Assembly: GCF_017562075.2 (NCBI RefSeq)
Contig: NC_054084.1
Coordinates: 3,776,501 to 3,840,500 of the forward strand
DNA: 64,000 bases
Reading direction: 5' to 3'
Source of the DNA: Anopheles merus
Lineage: Eukaryota > Arthropoda > Insecta > Diptera > Culicidae
Part shown: one piece after another, positions 24,284 through 36,700 of the stretch
Position numbering within the stretch: position 1 is the stretch's first letter
Layout: each line of letters opens with the position of its first letter
Notes under the pieces: model-generated
Told to the model about the DNA's origin: nothing
The model's database searches: none
Seen by the model: only the letters and a program-made list of their open reading frames with translations
Program-made: the position numbers and the translations under genes

Positions 24284-27200
24284 TGCAAGCATTACATTGT
24301 GAAGTATCCAAAACATAGGCAATACGCATTACACATTGAAATAGGCCGTTATTGCAGTTGGGTGACATTTTGTACAAACAATTTAATATCGTATTTTCGT
24401 TAGGCATTTAGGTATGTCGTATAACCGCATCCAAAACGCAATAAAGTGCTAAATTAATATTATTCTTTCGTATGATATTACTTTGCTGTACCTACAGGAC
24501 TGTGCGAACAAAGTCTTCTTCTGTCAGCACTGCTTAGCATCCCCCGTACAGCTTGCCGTGGGAGCTCTAATTTCAACATTCAGGCCATCTGCTAACCGAT
24601 TCGCATCACGTCGGCACCGTGACTTGTTGTTCGGCGAAACAGGCCCCACCGAGAAGGTGCATAATGTCGCTACATCAGAAAGACAAATACCGATTTATCC
24701 ACTTGCGATTCTATCAACCCCTATCGCGTTTCCAACCCATTCTCCGCAATGATCCTCGCCATTCGTCGGTGAGAAAAAGCGCCTCAACGTCTCTGCACCT
24801 GCACATATATGAATATCGGCAACTACAACAAAAAAACCTTCACACAACACAAATACGCGACCTAATCCGCGCGCGCGCGCATACACACCGGGAACGAACC
24901 TCACTCTCGACCGTGCGTGTGTGTGTGTGTATGTGCGCCCGGTCTCCACGTTGTCTGGCGATGCTCGGGAGCGAGAGGGTGGCCGTGTCCACCACCCCAT
25001 TTCTCCTCTCCGTGTGTTCGGCTCTGTGTGTTCGGCAAATGAACAAGACAATATTTACATATCTTATACAATCACCCATTAAAATGTTAGATTTTAACAA
25101 GCAACGGCAAATCATTTCTTCCCCGCGAGCTCAAGACTCGCCGCCGCCGCTCCGTCTCCCAACCCGCGGATCGTTAGTTTTAAGTGCAAAATTAGCATTT
25201 TCAATAAATCTTCAATCAGGCGCACATTTCAACACCACCGGCCACCGCCACCACCATGTCCATCCAGGCGCGAGTCTGTGTTCTATGTGCTACAAAACTG
25301 GATACATTTGCGTTGGAGAGGAAAGGAAAGAGAGAGAGAAGAGAGAAGATGTTTCTGTATTTTTGTAAGTGCTTCCCTTCGTTGCGTTGGAATACGTTTC
25401 GTGGGTAAGCTTCACCCTGGTTGTACCCGGGCGTGTTGTTACAAGCATTTCTTGTACTTGTGCCATTGATTGCGCACTGCCACGATCATCCCCATCATCG
25501 TCATGCTCGAAACCATCGAAAACCGCACAAAAAGTGCCGAGGCACCGCTTTCGACCTCGACAGAATGAACGCAAATAGCGCAGTTTGTGGTTGTGTTTCC
25601 CATTGGTTCTTTTCTTGGCGGATCGCCGCGACATTCCTGTTGCTTATTCCCCCCCCCCTCCCCCCCACCTGTTCGTGACCGAGAGGTGACTTGTGCGAAA
25701 GGCATCTCGAAAAGCCTCGCCCCCTCCGCGATCATCAACCCACTCCCTCACGCACCAAGAAACCGTATTTTCACGTTGTCGTTTAAATTAGAAAACAAAC
25801 ATATCGGTTTTTATTTACAATTCAAATACATCCCCAAGCACTCCGTGCTCCGGAGGGACGTGAGGGACGTGTGCACCCGTTGTGTCTTCCCACACACACA
25901 CACACACACGCCACAGGTGGACAGGGAGTTGGGCCGTTTTGTTGGCGAATTTCGAACCCACTGGGCGCGCGAGAGACCGAGCCAGACCGGGAGGAGTCAC
26001 TCGTGTTGGATGCTGCTAACTGCGAATGATAAAAACCTGTTCTGCATGCCAACGGTCGGGAGTGGTGTTATTGTGGCCGGTGTGTGAGTTGTCTTTCTTG
26101 TTGTGTAGGAAATGAGCTTCTAAAAATTGGCATTTTTCGTTTGTGAAATTTGATATTTCAATGCAATGTTTTTTGTGGTTTAATATTACAACCTGTAATG
26201 ATTACTTACCTCCAACTCAATCAAACCAAAGTGATCGTACTGCCAAGATCACCGGAATCCCTACCCAACGGTGGATCGATCCCTTCACCACCCACTTCCG
26301 CGTGACATTGATGATGAGTCGTCCGGGGCGATCGAGGCCCCGGTGCCTCATTTCGAATTCAAAGTGGATTCTGCAGAACAACCGTTCGCGGCCGCCGCGG
26401 CCTGTTAATTGGTAAATAAATTGATTGCCGATGATGCTGACACAAACGGCACACACACACACACATATACAAGCTGAATGCGCATGTGAGAAAGGGAAGA
26501 GATTGCTTTCAAAGCGCTTGTTTTGCCCCGTTTTATTGATTTTGCATCGCAGATGGGAGACGGAAGGATGGAAGGAGCCACGCGGATGACGTGAATGATG
26601 GCAATACATCAGACAATTTTACGGCGACATTTTGTCTAGTGTTTTCCCTGCCCGGTGTTGTGTACGGGGAGACGCGGCGTGTTGTTTGACCTCTAGGCCA
26701 AGCCTTTAGCCACACTCCCTCGGCAGAACAGGCGACAACGGGCAGCACCGCACGCAACGCTCAATAAAGATGGCCTGACCCTCCTCCTATCTGCGGATGC
26801 ACAACCAAAACCGTTCCCTGGCTTCCGCGAACTTCAACACACTGGCTTATCAAGACACACACACACGCGTTTTAATGTCACTTGCACGGTGCGCATCTTG
26901 AAGCCTGCTCGGTGCAAACCAATCAATCGGTGGTGTTGACACAAAGCGATCGAGCTTCCCGTACGCGAGAGAGAGAGAGAGAGCAAAAAGGCAAAACATA
27001 AAACAAACCACAGCAAACAAACAAACAAACCGCCGGGCCCACGGCTTTGATTTCGCTAATTATCTCACTGATGAGGAATTCGTGGAATTTCTTTCGCAAA
27101 GACACCTTCGCAACTCGACGTCCAGTGACGCAGCGGGAAAGCAGCGGCGAAAAGCAGGCGACAACAAATTAAGCTTTTGCGGCGTGCGTTGAAAGATGCT

Positions 27201-29648
27201 AATGCGTTGCAGTGGCAGCCTACTAGATGGCGATGGCGCGAGTACATGTGGTTCTCGCCACGCAATCTCAAGTGGTTGTTGCGTAATGGAATGTCAGATC
27301 CTGTTTGTGCTTCCGCAACAGTATTGCACGCGTTTTCGAAATTACAATCAAAGCCATATTTTGATACTATTAATTCAATTACATGGAAAAGTATGCAATC
27401 AAACGAAATTTTCTTGAAGTGTATGTCTGATTCAGTGTTAGGAGTTCTTCTGTATCTAGTTCAAATGTGGTGTGGATAAATAAGTCTTAGTTGGGGATGT
27501 AGTTTCTACCTAGAATACGATCTAACCGTCTGTTTGAACAGTTAATTGCAAAGACAAAACCTAGAATAGTCCTCCAGTTGATAGAGAAGACTTGCTATCT
27601 TGGTATCGTATCTTCACGACGCGAAGTCTGCTGTAAGATCTGAAGATACAACATTTAAGTTAGTAGTGCATGGTAAAGACTCTAGAACCACTTCAAATAT
27701 CCTACAGCTCTGAAGAACACAACAAATATATTTCGTACATTGATTACTATTCAGGATACGCATGATACTACGAAGAGAACTACAAAGAACTCTAGAGTGG
27801 TTTAGGCAGCATTCCAACTCTAAAATCCCAAGAATTGATACTGATTTTGTGTAGGATATCGGGAAGACATCACCCAAATATTCTAGAACAAAACGGGAAC
27901 AAGCCTCAATGTGCTCGATAATAAAATTTCAGCAACTTCTCAAGCGGTGTCGTACTTTATCGCAATAAATCAAACCTACCATTCCACCGTTTATGGCGCA
28001 AAGCTCCCCCGCAAAGAAACTCAACTTCATAACCTAATGAGCACCATTATTCACACACACATACACACACAGCTCGCTATAAAACGATACACTCCCATGC
28101 TACAATGTAGTAAAACAATCCTACAGTTTGGTTGCTTCTTTGTACAGATCCTTACACGGAGCTTTAATACGCTGCACGAGCAGTGCCGCTTAAGAGCAAC
28201 AAAATCCAATAATCCTCGCTCCCTTCCGGCCGCCTCGCTACGATCCCATCATTAAGATGCCGAAGAAGCGAAGCGAAAGCACCCGCGCACTCTATAAATC
28301 ACACGCCAATTGTTGCCAATGCGGTGCCGATGTGATGGAAATGGGAAGAGTGCAAATTATCCGGCAACACGCAACACTACAACCCCTTTTGCCGATCGCC
28401 GTACCGTTTCCGTTCCGCTCCGTAATGTAATCAAATTGATTTGTTCTGCCAAATTTGGCGCTACGAATGTGGTGTGATAATTGAACATAAGTACCGACCG
28501 TTCGAGGGGCCACCAGAAGAAGTACTGACGGCCTGTGTGTGTGTTTTACGTGCCCAAATCGGTAACGTGAGTGGGAAACAAAACGGGAGCATAAAGAAGT
28601 ACCGAAGATACAGATAAATAAAACTCACCCTTGCCGCGCTTCCTTCGTGGTGATGTGTGGGGAACAACACAAAAAAGCTCCCTGCTTGCCTGTTTTGCGG
28701 TTTAATTGAAAACGAAATCACTCCAAACCGATGCCAGCGAAGGCAATATGTGGTCCGGATCGGACAAGAAAAGGTGTTGGGCCGCACCTTCTCTCTCCCC
28801 CGCTCACTGGACAGGAAAGACAGAATTGGAGCGTCCAGGGGCCCGATCCGGGGTCCGGCAAGAACCGAGCCCTGCCCTGACGATCCAAAAAGGGAAGGCC
28901 CGGGCACAATTGATGCATGCGATCTGATAGCGACAACGAGCAGCAGCAGTAGCTGTTATACCCAAAAACGGAGGGCAACTTCGCGCAGGCGCTTGGAGAG
29001 CCCACACCGCTCGGTACCGCTTGGAGTCATCATCACTCCGCGTTGCACGAGCAGCGGCGGGTGGCCCGAAGCGATCGCAATGCACACCAATAAGGAAGCG
29101 CGCCACCGGGAAGGCGCCTTGCTGAAGCCTTATAAAGGGATTGCAATGCGCTCTGCTCCCGGGGCCGCGGGCTACACATCGAATACAGTACACACAATCA
29201 CACCGGACAACTGCTGAAAGGTGTGAACATTGTATTGACAGCAATTTGCAAAATTAAGCCATCGAGCCACTAACCTGACGCGATCAATCGATCGTGTGGG
29301 ACGAGCGACGAAGAGACGATGGTGAGGGGAGATGTGTGCGCGGTTGACTATGGGAATGTCCGAGCTCCAACGCCTGACGCCCAGTAATGACTCAATTTTC
29401 GCAATGATTGATGCGAGTCTGGGTGCACAGTAATTACAGTCATTTGGTGCAGTTTATTGCGGTACGTACTACCGCGTGAGACGTCTGATGATGTGATCAA
29501 TTGAATTGTCATCGATCGGGGAGGGCATTGTGAGATGATTCGTGACATTGTTGAGGGAAGGATTGGAATTGGTCATCAAAAGTGTTGGAGAGCTATTAAA
29601 AGGTAGAGGCAAGTATCCATCCTTTTAGGAAGGTTAAGTAAAGACACA
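24284..29648. other. Gene-free interval, 24.3-29.6 kb
   Basis: No gene is recognised. Simple repeats include (GT)n near 24917, poly-C near 25650, (AC)n near 25892 and 26453, and a GA run near 26968. The part from 27,360 to 27,900 is AT-rich and of different texture, with a repeated ACCTAGAATA. A 186-codon frame at 28657-29217 shows no domain and is overlapped by frames on the other strand. A TATAAAG at about 29132 has no convincing initiator partner. Confidence 0.6.
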
Positions 29649-29892
29649 CAGGGTTTTCCATGAGTTCTCATATTTGTGGGACACTTCCTGGACTCTTTCT
29701 TCTCGGAAGTGAACTTCATATGATGGTAATTGGACTACATGGCACCCTTTTTGAACAGGCTCCTTGAAAATTCCTATTAGATTTGTCCAACAAGGGTGCT
29801 ATAGAGTCCAATTCCCATTACATTCAGTTCATTTCAAGTAACAAGGACGCAACAAAGTGTCCCACAGCCATGAGAACTTCTGGAAACCCCTG
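29649..29892. mobile_element. Foldback MITE-like element with long terminal inverted repeats
   Basis: The two ends are mirror images. Left CAGGGTTTTCCATGAGTTCTCA corresponds on the other strand at the right end to CAGGGGTTTCCAGAAGTTCTCA. Further matches such as GTGGGACACT, ATTGGACT and GCACCCTT fall at the same distance from each end (GCACCC begins 93 bases in on both sides). Arms of about 107 bases (29649-29755 and 29786-29892) flank an internal loop of about 30. There is no coding capacity. The size and structure fit a non-autonomous DNA transposon (MITE). Target-site duplication is unclear: flanking AAAGAC and AAGGAC are similar but not identical, so the superfamily is not assigned. The two arms have diverged, which suggests an old insertion. 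Confidence 0.75.
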
Positions 29893-32481
29893 TAAGGACT
29901 AGCGTCATTGAACTTGATCTACCTAAGATTGAAATATCTATGTCTAAGAATTACTATTTTATATCCTAGACTTAATATTCTGTTCATTGTGATATCTTTT
30001 TCTGATTTCTTTGCTCCTTATACCTAATATGCTAGGTTATTCCGTCTATTGAAATGCCTTTAAGAACTTAAAACCAATATATGAATTCCGTCTGTGTTTA
30101 GTTATTGATCAAGAATTCGACATGATCCAGAAAAGATTTGATGTTCAAAGTCTAAACGTTGCTCATGATCATTCTGTGGCTAGTCTAGATCCTAACCTGC
30201 TATTCCTCCCCAATTCCTTCATTCTTACACCTACCCTAGCATGTTAGCTACCATTCTGGAACACCGCGGAGAACCTAGTCCGACATCTTCAAACCAAATC
30301 GGTTGGAATGCAAGTAAGTTCTAGGAAAACATTTGCGATAGCGGAAGCAACCAAAGCCCAAAGCCGAAGATAATGCTGCCCTTTCCCACCAACCGCGATC
30401 ATGGGCTTGTTCGTGTATTTGTGTGCGCCTTACTCGGATGACTCACGCCCGTCACAAACGAAAATTATCTTCCAATTTGACGCTCCTTGCTTCTTCGCAC
30501 CTGCCTCATAGGCTCCGCCAGTGTGTACGTGCGCACTAGAATGCCTTGCAAAGGACCCTCTCCTGAGCCACATCCGGTGTGTTTGCCGGCGAGTGTTTAA
30601 TCGAATGGCGCTCCGCGCACCATCAGAGGTCCGCACATGACCGCACACACAGCAGCAGGAAAAATACCAGGCAAGAGGCTTCAAAGGGTCGTGCGCAAAG
30701 CCCGGCCGGTAGTCGGTACTCGGCGGCAACAAAACGGCACAACACAACCCATACACAAAGGGGCACCACGGGCGAAGGATCTATAAAAATATCAATTCCC
30801 TGCACCCTGCAACCCTCTGCGCTGATGTGTGTGTGTGTGTGTTCGATACACTTAATTTATTATTAGCTATTCTGCTGTGGCCCTTAACGATCGATTCGTC
30901 CGGAGCGCTGGTATGGCAGGAACATACACAAGGAAAGGTTGCAGAAAAGGTCGCTAAAGGTGGTGGCGTTAGCCATGAATGAGCGTCCGATCCCCTGGCG
31001 TTGGGCTGCAGGGCCAGGGCTTGGAGGGAAAGCAGAGAAAGAACGAGAAGATAGAGTAAATTATACCCCAGGATACGTCAATTGGCCGTGTGTTTCGGGA
31101 CAGCTTATCGGGCGCTTGAGAGCAGGAACCGAAATGGAATCAGTTTGTGTGTCTTTCTGTGCGTGTGTGTGGGAGAGAGAATGCGAAGGATAATCTAAAG
31201 ATCGAGGATCACCCCGCACAGGCCGGCCGAGGATGGCTCAAAGTCAAAGAGTGGCGAAAGGAAATGAGGATGAGTGACTTTGTTTCGTATTTTTTCCGCT
31301 TTTGCGCCGATGCGACCGGCAAGATAAGCCGCAATGGTCCCGCTCGGAGCACCGACGTTGTGTGGTGGTAGAAAAAAGGGGCCCAAACGTTCCGGCCAGC
31401 CAAGATCTCCAGAGCTAATCGTTTCGGTCCTCGTACTTCCCGCACCGGTACCAAGACCTGAGGTTGCGATGGCGAACGGTTCGATTGGTTCAAGATTGAT
31501 TGCTGGCGTTCTTCTTGTCCTACCACAGGACAGGATGATGTGCTGCTTTTTTCCGTTTCCCTTGCCCTCTGGCTCATGTCGGCAGTTCGCATAAGAGCGG
31601 GTCATTGCGGGCTTTGCAGAAAGTAGGACCAAAACTGCCATGGAAACACATTAGCCTCCTCATTATCTGCGAACGATCATTGATATTTATGAATTCAGTC
31701 TCATTTGTCTGGCTTTGGATTGTATGCGTATTTGCAGCAGTTTGAAAATGAGTTTCTATTTCCGATCGCTTTCCACAAACACACACACACGCTCTACGAA
31801 AGACATCAATAAAGCACCACTCGGACCACCTGCAACCTGGTGGCGTGGTGTGGGGCACACAGGCAGCCGGCGTTTCGACCGTTTTGTAGCGCATCCTCAT
31901 CTCTCACTCAATTACATGAGTTTTCACTTAACCTCCCATCAGGACACATGTCGGGTTCACGCTGGGCGCGCCGAAAAATGCAACACCGCCAGAACACGCC
32001 CGGTTGTTGGGTTCTCACAACCTTCCAAAAAAAAAAACTGATAAGCTCCGTAGCCCCGTGTAACAGGAAGTTTTCGCATTCCTTTGAAATTGATCCACTG
32101 GTCACGGGACCGTCGGTGCCGTCGTTGTCGGCCGGTCGATCATCCTTTTTTTTTTTTTGGCTCTTGGGAAGGGCTTATCGGAATCGGGACAGGCGGGGGA
32201 GGGCAGACAGCGGGCAAACAGGAATGTGTCCATCGGCGTGGTCGGCGGACACAATCGAAAGGTGTCGAAGCCGGTGCTCGAGTGTGTAGCACGTTGCTGT
32301 CGCTCTGGCCATGCGCAAGGACTTACTTACGGCTTACTTGATCCGTTCGCAACCGAGTGATCGGTCGGTGAAGATAGCCCACGCTAGCCCGATTGCTGAA
32401 GTGGTTGAGATTTATGGTGCACTAACGGAGATGTGTGTGCATGTTCCGATTCCGCTTGAACGCCGATTGTTTTGAGCATCT
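29893..32481. other. Gene-free interval, 29.9-32.5 kb
   Basis: The first 400 bases are AT-rich and unstructured. The rest is mixed sequence with (GT)n near 30826, A and T homopolymers near 32028 and 32150, and overlapping short frames on both strands. No gene is recognised. Confidence 0.55.
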
Positions 32482-32543
32482 GACAGGTTCTGAAAACCTG
32501 TCCTGAAAGACAGGTCCTGAAAACCGTACTGAATTTCAGTACG
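32482..32543. repeat. Three adjoining perfect hairpins
   Basis: Hairpin 1 pairs GACAGGTT at 32482-32489 with AACCTGTC at 32495-32502 around CTGAA. Hairpin 2 pairs ACCTGTC at 32496-32502 with GACAGGT at 32509-32515 around CTGAAA, so it shares an arm with hairpin 1 and the two exclude each other. Hairpin 3 pairs CGTACTGAA at 32525-32533 with TTCAGTACG at 32535-32543. CTGAA occurs in all three. It may be the tip of a decayed palindromic element. Confidence 0.85.
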
Positions 32544-33521
32544 ATCTAACTAAACGCAAGTGCCTAGATCTGCCTTCAAAAAGTCCAAGTCTTCTTCAAC
32601 AAAAGTTTAAAAAAATGGACGACCAATATCTGAAGCGTTGCGCGCAAAGCTCGTCCACGTTCTTCCTCGCTCAAACCACACAAACCAATCGACGTCCCAG
32701 GCTATCATCCCTCCCGCTTCCCATCCAGCCATGATTCATCGGTAGAAAATGGAGAGTTGCCCTGCTGGGAACTGATCACCTTCATTGGTTGACTGGTTCC
32801 CGATCTTCAAACAGTCCACCCTCAATGCACTCCACCCCCACATCACTCCACACTCCAAGAACAACTCTTCCCGCGGACATTCCGTTCCTTGGTTCGGCTG
32901 CCATTGCTTGAACGGTGCTGCTGCTGCTGCTTATACAAACAGTGTTCATGCCATAACAATCATACCGTGCGCATCGTTAAGCTGGAACAAGAACAGAGCG
33001 ACGGCGACCGGGGGGAGGAGAAAAACACAAACTCTACCCCCTCCCCCTCCCTTATATCGTTGAGGGTGGTCCACGGTGGAGTTCTCCAACCAACCATCGA
33101 TTCCTTCGGGGCATCCGTCAGCCTGTTCCGTGCGTTTGGATTCGGATTTTGGGTTGCCTCTTTCTGGGTTCTGGGAGGCCGACAAAATTAGCCGACCCGA
33201 ATGCGCATCGTCGTCGTCGTCGTCGTTGTGTTCGTTTGCAAAAAGGAACCGGCCGTACGTTCTTGGGCGTAAATCCAAAAGCACAAAAAGCACACACACT
33301 CTGGCGGAGAGATGATTTATTTGCAGTCCCTGCTTGACATGGGTGGCACAAATGGAGAAAAATGAAGCGGCAACTGGTGGAATTTGTTTTTTGTTTTTTT
33401 TTTTTGTTTTTCGGCATGGATCTTATGGCGTGTTGAGGGAAACATTCGCTCGAGAACAAATTAATCGAGAGCAAGAGCTTGGAGCAGGGTGTGGAGGTGT
33501 GTGCCAAAAAAAAAGACACTC

Positions 33522-33710
33522 AAATGAGATATTGTTAGCTAACAATAAAATGAGATATCACGTTTTGTAAGGGATGCAGGGAAGCAGGGAAGTATTCTTG
33601 CATGTATTCTAAACTTTGGAGCATGTGTTTGAAAAGAACCGACGAAGGCAAAACACGATCATAAATTAGAATGCTTTATTAACGACTTTAAAATTGATAT
33701 CTCATTTTAT
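33522..33710. repeat. Inverted repeat with nested 16-bp palindrome
   Basis: The arms 33545-33560 and 33695-33710 are exact reverse complements (ATAAAATGAGATATCA) 134 bases apart, and weaker matching continues outside them. The left arm lies directly beside a perfect palindrome ATTGTTAGCTAACAAT at 33531-33546, and a direct copy of AAATGAGATAT at 33522-33532 lies on its other side. No coding frame is present. This could be a small foldback element or paired binding sites. Confidence 0.8.
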
Positions 33711-36700
33711 GTTCAGCGTGATCTTTTTAAGCTTTACAAGTTCGATCGTGCAGTAATTGATTTTCAATGGGATTTGTTCTTGTTGGTAAGGAACTCCTTT
33801 TCTAAACTCAACTCAAAGTTGCCTGCACATCATTTTCATTCCATTTCTAAACATTTTCCTAGAAGCGTTTAAAACTGTACCAAAAAAAAACGTGATCATC
33901 GCACGATCATCGGCCAGCATTATGTATTCACACACACTCATTTCGTCCCCGAATTATCTACTTCCGCACCACAAACGGTTCGGGCCGCGCACACAGCCGG
34001 CGTTTCATCACAGACTAGCTGGATCCGGTCATCTGCCGTCGCGGTGGCTAGCATAGCGCGCCAAGCAGAATGGATCGAACGCCGCAATAAAACGCCGGCG
34101 CATCGGCGATGGTGAAAACAGGAAAAAAAAGGTGAACGGGCTGCTCTGATCATAACCACCCTAGGGCTGCGTGAAGCGGGGCGAACCACAAGACAGCAAC
34201 GACGATGACGACGGCGAAGGGCCCTAATATAACCACGCAACCGACGAGAACGCTAAGCCCCGTGGGTCAGATCGCCCGCCCCGGGTACCCCAATTAAGCG
34301 CATCAGCGTTCGATATATCCTCGAGATCCCGGGGCCCGGCTGGAGTCCGCCTTCTTCCCGCTGTCCCAACGCACACAGACGCACACAGCGCACAGAATGA
34401 GATCCATTCTCGGAACTTGTAAAAATTAAGTGATGAAATGTAGCTCTCGATTAACCTTCGGACGTGAAAGCTGCGACGACGTGGTCGTCGTCCACGTCCA
34501 CGGCGGCCAAAAGCGCAACTCTGGCCTCTCCCTCGGGGCGATCGTTTCGAAGAGGGTTTTCGCCATCACATTAAGGCTACCTTTTTACCTCCGATCGGTG
34601 GTCTATAATTTCGGTGGAATCTTACCGCCCCGGTCGCCCCTGGAGAGGGCGGACACAGGTCGGTTGGCGGCGCTCAGGAAGTTCAGGAACACGGGTCGGA
34701 ACGACTTTCGGCCACTTTTTGGCCACCGGAGAAGAAGCGCGAGGAGGACTGTGAAAAGGAAGAGCAGCTCTTTTCCTTCTGCCGGAGCTCCCTGCCTTGC
34801 AGTGTGGCTTGGGTTTGGACTTTGGCAGCCATGATGGCGTTGCCTAACGACGCAATCAAAAAGCACAAGTTGGCTGCTTAGGCGTTTGGCATCGAAAGCA
34901 ATCATACAAGATGACTCGTACAGGGCCGTCAGGGGTTATGTTTTAGAAGGTTCTAGGAAAATAGAACACCAGCACGACCTCGACTTTGTGCTCTCCCGCC
35001 GAGTGTCCCGCTTCTTCCACCGGCAAAGGACGTCCCTCGTGCGTCATCTGCAACGGGGTTGTTTTATTTTTTGTTTGTTGGCAGAGGAATTTTTGGGGTG
35101 AACGGAAATCTATCATCGATCGATTAGGCACTGACGTATCCTTACTTGTGTTTTTTTAGGCTGGGAGAGAGAAAATTGCTGATGACCAATTTCCGTGACA
35201 AGCGCTCAGTCGACGTCAGTCACCGGCAGCGGGTAGACACGATCGAGATGAACTCAAGAACACTCCCAGCAGGTAGAGGGAGCGAGACAGAGCGAGCAAA
35301 GAATCTCGAGCCACAGTTTCACTGACTTGGGTGGCATCCGAGTGCGTCCACTGCCCCCTGTCCACCGGGTTCGTCGTCTCTTGGTCGAGCTTCCTCCAAG
35401 TTCCCCTGTGCACGCTGAGGGCGTTCGTGTAGCACGGACATTTTGTAGCCCCGGCACACGCACACACACACAAACAGACGCGCACGCGGGGAGAGATGAT
35501 TAATATCTATTTATGTAGCCCGGGTGCGCTGGGGTGAAACAAAAGGCAGGCATAAACGGCTGCAACACACGACGATGGTGGCCACCAACGCCGTTTGGCG
35601 CAAAGAGCAGCAAGCGAGTCCTACAGCTCCGCGTGGAAACGAGCACCGTGTACGAGCGAAAGGATACGCGGAGCTCGTTCTGGTGGGATGCTGCCAGCTC
35701 CACGGTTGCCTGCCCTTGTGCCTGCATGTATTGGTTGTGCGCATGTGTGCCGGGAGCGAAGAGGAACGTTTGAATGAAATTCTCGACCATCTCGAGGGCG
35801 GAGCCGAAACGGTCCGAGCTTTCGAGAGTGCCCGAGCGCGCACAAGAATCTTGTTAATTTTCTCACGCATTTTTTCTTGCCCCCCCTGGTGTGCTGTGGG
35901 GAAAAAGCACCTTGGGAGAAGTGAAAGAGGAAGTAAGAAAGGAGACTGTGTTTGTTCTTTGCAATCTCGGAACAAGTGAACGCAAGGCCTCCCTTGCGAT
36001 CGGTGGAGAAATACCTTACCTTTTCTTACCTCCCTACTGAATATTGACCACACACACACACACTAACACACGTGAACAGGGCTGCGATTGAATTATGATT
36101 CATGTTGGAACTTTCCACCACAAACCCCCCTAACCTGTCCGGCTCAATTTCAGCACACACTGTGAAGTTCGATCGATCGTCCGCCTTGTTCTGGAGGGAA
36201 TAAACGTTGAGCGATCGCGCCGGCACGCCATTGCATTCTGTTTCCTTTCTCGTTCGCTCGTTCGAACCCATTTAAGCGCTCAACCCTTCTCACAGGATCA
36301 CAGAGATGATCAGCAGCAGCCGCAGCCGCAGCAGCAGCAGCAGCATGATGATGACACGGTATTTGCCGACCGCGCTTTCAAACTGCGCGGCACGAAATGG
36401 TCTGGGCCCAACCGCAGCGCACGTTATATGCCTATATAGTCATCACGTTAATAAGGCATGAAGAAAATCAGTTTCGGGGAAATATTATTTGTTTTTCAAA
36501 TTACTTTATTATCGCTGTTTTCCCCGTTTTCTACTGTGTTTGTTTGTTTGCGGTTCGCTGTCTACTGCATATTTGTGTTTTTGGAGGCTAAATATGAGGA
36601 GAATGGGCATATTTTCTAAGCTTATTTGATTTAAAGAGAGTTTAAAGCTGTTAAAACTTGATATAAAGACCGGAAATTGAGGTATTTTATTTCGACAAAA

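Noticed and set aside
24619..25368. 249-codon open frame
   Set aside because: Crosses a GT microsatellite, has no recognisable domain, and is overlapped by frames of similar length on the other strand.
28657..29217. 186-codon open frame followed by a TATA-like motif
   Set aside because: No domain and no splice or start context; the TATAAAG lies inside the frame rather than before it.
36301..36360. CAG-rich stretch as a polyglutamine coding exon
   Set aside because: The frame is interrupted close by on both sides and no neighbouring coding sequence is recognised.
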